A DNA stretch of 64,000 nt from Acheta domesticus (lineage: Eukaryota; Arthropoda; Insecta; Orthoptera; Gryllidae). The notes under the pieces were generated by a model. The model was given only the letters and a program-made list of their open reading frames with translations, had not been told where the DNA came from and did no database searches. Both the position numbers and the translations under genes were made by a program. The DNA is taken from NCBI GenBank assembly GCA_031308135.1, contig JAHLJT010009355.1, forward strand, positions 4,959,217 to 5,023,216. The letters run 5' to 3'. Of this stretch, positions 58,795-64,000 are shown piece after piece. Each line of letters opens with the position of its first letter. Positions within the stretch are counted from its first letter, which is position 1.

Positions 58795-60575
58795 CTTGGC
58801 TAAACTCCTAGGTCATTCAAAAGACTGATAAGTTCAAGAAATTGCTTTATTTGGAACAGCTCACATTTTGCGCAAAGTATTGTAAATGCACCTCTAGTCC
58901 CTAGATCTACTCCTTAGGAAGCAGCTTGCAACCCTGAGTAGACTTTAAATTATTATTAAGATTATAGGATATTAAGAATATTATTATCCTTTCTTATGTC
59001 TGTCGTAATGGTAATTAGGCTACATATCAGCCTTATACATATGAACACAAGACCTTGATACTTAGGGCTTTTTTTCCTCATATAAAGCACAAAGTATGTG
59101 AAAACGTAAAAATATGTTCACAATGTAAACAGTTAAAGCGCAACACGTTTACTAAAGTTGTAACAGTGAACAGCAGACGGGAATCGAGCAGCGTTGGTTG
59201 GGGCAGTCAGGCTATTAGGGACTCGACCTGTGGGCGGGGAAGGCGAACGATCGACTTGGCGATCTTGGGCTTACGTAAAGAAAGTATTTAGCGCTGTCGC
59301 CCGGGGCGTAGTGGCAAACGGCTAGGGCGGTGGCCGGAGCCAGCCCCAACCTGCCAAAATTGCTCCGGGCACCAGATCAGCCTCCGAGCTTCACATACTT
59401 GACGATTATTATTGCTGTATAGAATTGCCCTAATAGGTTTTATCATATTTACACCTCGTTATTTTTTTATTTTAAAGTGTGCATTTGGTGAGATTTTATC
59501 TCGACAGGTATCTTCCAGTTTTTTAATGAAATTTGCTTCTTTAAATACATTAATTGAATTAATGTTGCCTGGAAAGTGATACAACCCCCGAAATGTTGGC
59601 AACAAATAATGTTTTAATGAAATTTCCAATGACGAACTGTTAAGACATTGCAACATAATTATTTAATTTACTTTTTTGTGATACAATGCATTTGACCAGA
59701 GAACGCACTTTTTGCTAATTTTGAAGTGATATTCATTCACATCGCTCTTGTTTCACCACCATTTCGTTTAAACGAGTCCCTCCAGTTTTACTGTGTGGCA
59801 ACCTTGTTGGGGGGACTCCTCTTTTAGTATCTCCTTCATTATTTCCTTTTTCCTCTTCAACTTCACTGTGTTCTTTTGTTGATTATTCACAACGCGCGTT
59901 ACGCCAGTGGAATGAATAGAGTGAATTTCCTTAATAAACGTTTTTTTTTTCTTTCTTTTGTGTTGTTGTGTAGCCCGAGTCATGACCCAGAGAATGGAAC
60001 AACGTGAATTTAACACACAGAAAAGTGTTTGTCGTCTACCTAGTTGATCTCGCGTATTGTCATCATTATCAAACCATTTACATGCAACATAGTTTATTAC
60101 GTCATGATTCTAATTATTCGAGAAACTTCCGCATTATGTAGTACATAATTGAAGCGATCATGACCTGTGAGTTTTGGCTAAACCCTGGATATCTCTCTTA
60201 TGTTCTTTAACAGTGTATTATTATTGTAATATTTTCCACATTTAAGTGTAATATTCTAAACCAACAATACTTTTTACGAAAGTAATGTAAATTTTATTTT
60301 ACATCCACAGCTTTCACTCCTTTGTTTTCTTTCGTTATTCGTGAGATGTGAGAAACGACATTTTTGCGATTCTTTAAATGCTTTGTGATGATTGCAATTA
60401 ATAATTGCAATTAATTGAATTGAAGAGTGACGTTCGTTCCCTTTTGCGGGGCAGGCTTTCCACTCCAATGGTGAGGAACGGGGAGCTTCACTTCGAGTAT
60501 CACTTCGAGGTTGGACAGCCTTTAAGACCTTTTTCAACACTAGAATATTACAGGTGGGATTACATTTTTTAGATG
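58795..60575. other. AT-rich intergenic DNA with a small GC patch
   Basis: No gene was recognised. A GC-rich patch at 59165-59385 contains GTAGTGGCAAACGGCTAG, which is A-box-like but has no matching B box. I do not call a tRNA or SINE. Confidence 0.3.
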
Positions 60576-60579
60576 CACA

Positions 60580-60985
60580 TTTTTTAATTTTTTTTCTCGG
60601 ATAGAGAAAAGCACGCTTACAAAATTGGCATAGGTTCGCTTTTTCGTTGAATTTTCTGAAATTGCAAAAGTTTGCCGTCTTCCAACGGCTACAATAATGA
60701 AGATACGGACGTTAAAAAAAAACACGAAAGTAATAAAATATTTTGCAAGACATCTTTAATTGAGGGCATGTAAACGTTTTTGAAAATATGAGTAGTTTTT
60801 GCGTAATTATGCGTGAATTAAAGCCGACTTTAAAAATAAGCTTTTTTAAAAACTTTCAATTTTGTTTATATTTTTACGGATAGTGGAAAGTTCGCTTATA
60901 AAAACGGTGCTGGTTGATTTTTGTTGAACTCTGGGTTTTGGACAATTGCAAAAGTTACAATTAATGCGAGAAATTATGTGCTGTT
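60580..60985 (-). repeat. Two units of the dispersed repeat family, reversed
   Basis: On the minus strand, two units about 300 bp apart share TAACTTTTGCAATT or AAACTTTTGCAATT, TTCAACAAAAATCAA or TTCAACGAAAA, and TATAAGCGAAC or TGTAAGCGTGC with CTATCCG. These are the same words as at 18.5 kb and 38.3 kb. Between them lies ACGCAAAAACTACTC, as at 38.2 kb. Confidence 0.6.
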
Positions 60986-61049
60986 ACAGAACCTTAGTTG
61001 TTTTTTTTACACGTTTTACCACGTTATTTTTTTTACACAGCTTTCCTTG

Positions 61050-61510
61050 GAATCCGGGAAGGCCTTTCTTGAGAGTGACGCTCAAGAGTGCGAGTGGCAG
61101 ATCCTTCGTTAGGGGCGCGAGTGCTAGCGGTAGGCCGGCGCAGCGGCGAGGGCGGCGGCGGGTGACGCCCGGCGAGTGACAGCGGGCGGGCGGGCGGCGG
61201 GCTACTCCGCACCAAAGGGGGACGCCCTGCTTTCGGGACTCTCGAACGGCGGCCGTTGACCCCACCGGGCGGCGACGCGGGCGGGACGAGACGAGCCGTG
61301 GCGGGGAGGGGCGGGGCGCGGCGCGTGCCGCTTCCGCCGCTGCGTTCGCGACCTATCCTTCCGCAAGCGCCCCCGCCCCCCGTCCCCCCCCCTGCCCAGC
61401 GGGGCTTTGGGCGGTTTCGCTCTTCCTCCTGCAAACATTGTCGCCGGGCGCAGCCTGCTCTCCCCGCTCCCTTGCGCCTCCGGCCCTCCTCGCATTTGCT
61501 CCTTCCGCCG
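61050..61510. other. GC/CpG-rich island
   Basis: About 460 bases with GGCGGGCGGGCGG, CGGGGCGCGGCGCG and CCCCCCGTCCCCCCCC stretches. Overlapping frames on both strands (60984-61652) are compositional. Confidence 0.68.
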
Positions 61511-61514
61511 TTTG

Positions 61515-63235
61515 CAGTCTTTTAACTTTTCCCTTCCGGACCCTTGCGTTATCTTTGCTCGCTTTCTCGTCCTCATTTTTCTTCCATTCTCCGCCATTTT
61601 CTTTCTCGCTTTGGTGATGGTTTTTGTCTTGGGAGTTCTTAATTACCGCCATCTCAGATTTTGAGATTGATTGTTTATTCTTTCAATTTGAAATTGAACA
61701 ATGTATTCATTATCAGCCTTACATGTTGTCGTTTTAAGCACCTGAAAGAAGCGTAAAATTGTACATTTCGTGTTAAAATTCAATTCTTCAGACACTTCAT
61801 TACTACAGACTGTTGAAGTCAAATTATTCCAATTCATTCATATTCATTGAGCGTTGACGCCCTTCAAAACCAATTAACTTGTATCAATATTCATGAAGTT
61901 TTCCTCGTGCAAAGAAAACTTTACCCTATGAACGCGCGGCATCGCTTTTTCGATGGCACGAACGAAACTGCTTTAAATTACATTTACGTTTACATTTCGT
62001 TTGTTCATATTCTGCGTAAATCGAGAGGCAATATAGTTCATATTCTGCAAAATCTCTCCCCGATGTTAAACGTGCATGGGGTATGATATTAATCAAATCG
62101 GTTATGCAAGTTGTCCACTCGGATTGAACCTGTGATGTCACTCTAGTCTTTCTGGTTCAAGGTAAGTTTCCTTTCCAACATATGTGGAGCGAGGTATCTT
62201 CGCAGTCGAAATAACATGATCTCTTTAGCTGTTCGTTTTTAACTACGTATATGCTGCAAGTAGGATCTGAATTCCATAATGTTCTGCTTTGCAAAGTATA
62301 AGTATCTCAGTTGAGCTTTTGAGTTCGCATAATTCGTGAACTCAAATTTTACAACTCTCAAGGTTTTATAATTCGACGCAGTAAATTAAACATAAGCATC
62401 TAATCTCAATGTTCTAATTATTCATTCCTGTTTACTGTCTTACCTACTGTACTGTACTTACCTACTTCCTGTTCATTCCTTTACAACTATTTGTTCGGTA
62501 AACTCTCTGGGTCGGTAGTGAAAAGATATTGAGTCTTTGTCGGAGTTTTGTTGTTTGTCAGCATCCTTAATATTGTCAATGAATGCTGGTTTGAGAAAGT
62601 TTGTTTTTCTATTCAAGGTTTAGATGATGTATAATAGTATTTTTTCATATTTTCAAATGTGAATTCTACGCAAACTACTTGTGAGACTAGGTTTTCACGT
62701 GTGTTGCGCCTTTCTATTGCACTGTTTACAGTAATAGCATCTGTGCTATGTCTAACTGATCTCATGCAGGTTTGTTCTAGCTTCCATTCTCCCTACTTAG
62801 ACTAAGTCTCCTCTGACATTGGCGACCGATGAACGAAAGTTGAGAGTAGAAAAAACAATATTACGAACAGTCGTGGATTATTACGGTGGTGGGGGAGGGA
62901 GATGTATTTCCTGAATACAACATTTTGTGTTAGAAATTTACTCGATGTGTTCAAAACGAGGGTGACAAATTGATCGCACGACATTTCAAAGGAGTACTCT
63001 CAGAAAACCCGAGTGGATGTCATTTTAAGAACAATTTTAAAAAGTTATATTTCCCTTGAAACTAGTGGTGCTACAGAATGGCACGGACTTTCCCGTATTA
63101 GTTTTCTATTTTCTTGTGTCTTCGCTAGCTATTCGGGATTGCCACATACTCTTTCTTGCCAGCTACCATCTATCACCGCAAAAGTACATTTTGTTTTGTC
63201 ATTATCTTAATTTTTCGGTTTCCTATTGGTAGAAC
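61515..63235. other. AT-rich intergenic DNA
   Basis: Nothing recognised. Confidence 0.35.
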
Positions 63236-63239
63236 AAAA

Positions 63240-64000
63240 ATATTAATTTTAGAATATTAAAGAACACAAAAACTAGCCGAAAATGGCAATTTTCTTTTAC
63301 AAAATTATGTGCCGTTTTAAGAGAAAATTGACGTTTTAGCACTACTAAAAATGCGAAATTTGAAGCTCATTTTCACAGAAAATTTTTGAGTTTTCAAAAT
63401 ACTTTACTGGAAGTTATTTGAAGCACTTACACTCACAAATATAATAATCTTTACAAATTGCGGATAATGTGCATATTATAGATGTGAGAGATCTTTCAAT
63501 ACATTTACATTTATATAATTTTTGAAAACACAAAAAAATAACTCAAAATAAACTTTACGTCACATTAAAGAGTGTAATTATCACTAATCTGTTACAAAAC
63601 TTTCAAGAAAAAATGTGCTGCCATATATGATAAAATGGGCGTTTGAGAATTTCTGAAATGCCGAAATTTGAGCTACTTTTCACAGAAAACGGTAGTGTTT
63701 TCGAGAAACTTTACTTGACATTATTTAAAGCATATATATCTCGTAAATATAATAATTGTAAAAAAAATCGCCGATAATGTAATATTAACGACGTGAGAGA
63801 CAAGTAAAAAAATTTACATTTTTGTAATTTTTGAAAAAAGCAACCAATAGACCAATATGGCTTTTATGTCATCTGATAGAGTAATGTTACCACATCACTA
63901 TCAAAAGTGTAAAGAAAAAATTTGGAGCCGTTTTTGAGAAAATCTTTTTTTTGTAATTTTTTAATGTTGTACATATTGCACGCAATATTGCACGAAAACT
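63240..64000 (+). repeat. Tandem array of ~305-bp units running off the window
   Basis: Unit landmarks at 63355 (GAAATTTGAAGCTCATTTTCA) recur at 63663 (GAAATTTGAGCTACTTTTCA), followed in both by ACAGAAAA, a CTTTACT.GA, an AAATATAATAAT, a GATAATGT and an ACGTGAGAGA-type block. A third copy begins near 63920 with GGAGCCGTTTTTGAGAAAAT, the word that also starts units at 38.14 kb. Non-coding, diverged, and continuing beyond the right edge. Confidence 0.7.

Noticed and set aside
59280..59350. tRNA- or SINE-like A box in GTAGTGGCAAACGGCTAG
   Set aside because: No B box at the right distance and no second copy.
1..64000. CRISPR arrays, operons, prokaryotic promoters or riboswitches
   Set aside because: No regularly spaced short repeats or compact gene clusters. 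Base composition and repeat content are eukaryotic.

Overview
The window looks like non-coding, repeat-rich DNA from a eukaryotic nuclear genome. It is most likely from an arthropod, and probably an insect. The evidence is non-LTR retrotransposons with microsatellite tails, a tRNA-derived SINE family, a mariner relic, hAT-like elements with 8-bp target duplications, a Helitron-type terminus, and short TTAGG/CCTAA runs (the common insect telomere unit). The species cannot be fixed from the sequence alone. There is a 1000-N assembly gap at 27024-28023. I found no host protein-coding gene that I could defend; the only long convincing coding frame belongs to a retrotransposon.

Two textures alternate. 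An AT-rich background carries decayed repeats. Set into it are about twenty short (0.1-0.9 kb), very GC- and CpG-rich islands, at about 0, 0.65, 3.6, 8.2-9.1, 9.9, 12.5, 17.7, 21.2, 24.9, 26.9, 29.5, 34.0, 35.9-36.8, 37.7, 41.0, 42.0, 43.4, 45.2, 50.2, 51.3, 57.5 and 61.3 kb. Several contain long CCG/CCA trinucleotide tracts. They produce long proline-, alanine- or glycine-rich open frames in many frames at once, which I treat as compositional artefacts.

Mobile elements, left to right: a reverse-strand non-LTR C-terminus plus 3' UTR (4.3-4.75 kb); two nested hAT-like elements with perfect TSDs (6288-7681 containing 6620-7113); a 5'-truncated non-LTR element with an intact reverse transcriptase frame and a (TTA)n tail (14286-16868); diverged ~300-bp repeat units (18.5, 21.7-22.3, 37.9-39.1, 60.6-61.0 and 63.2-64.0 kb); a degraded mariner transposase (25.7-26.2 kb); an inverted-repeat element (29.6-30.1 kb); a probable hAT-type end (39.8 kb); tRNA-derived SINEs (38.7 and 56.8 kb); a reverse-strand 3' end of the 14-kb retroelement family with an internal duplication (52.75-53.2 kb); a Helitron-like 3' end with a second copy 1 kb away (53.86 and 54.89 kb); a cluster of LINE relic, SINE and LINE tail (56.4-57.2 kb); and a long-TIR element (57.99-58.68 kb).

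No pathway or gene system is visible. The most interesting signals are the repeated CpG-rich islands, the nested hAT pair that can be dated relative to each other, the covarying 3'-terminal hairpin of the retroelement family, and the dispersed ~300-bp tandem repeat family.
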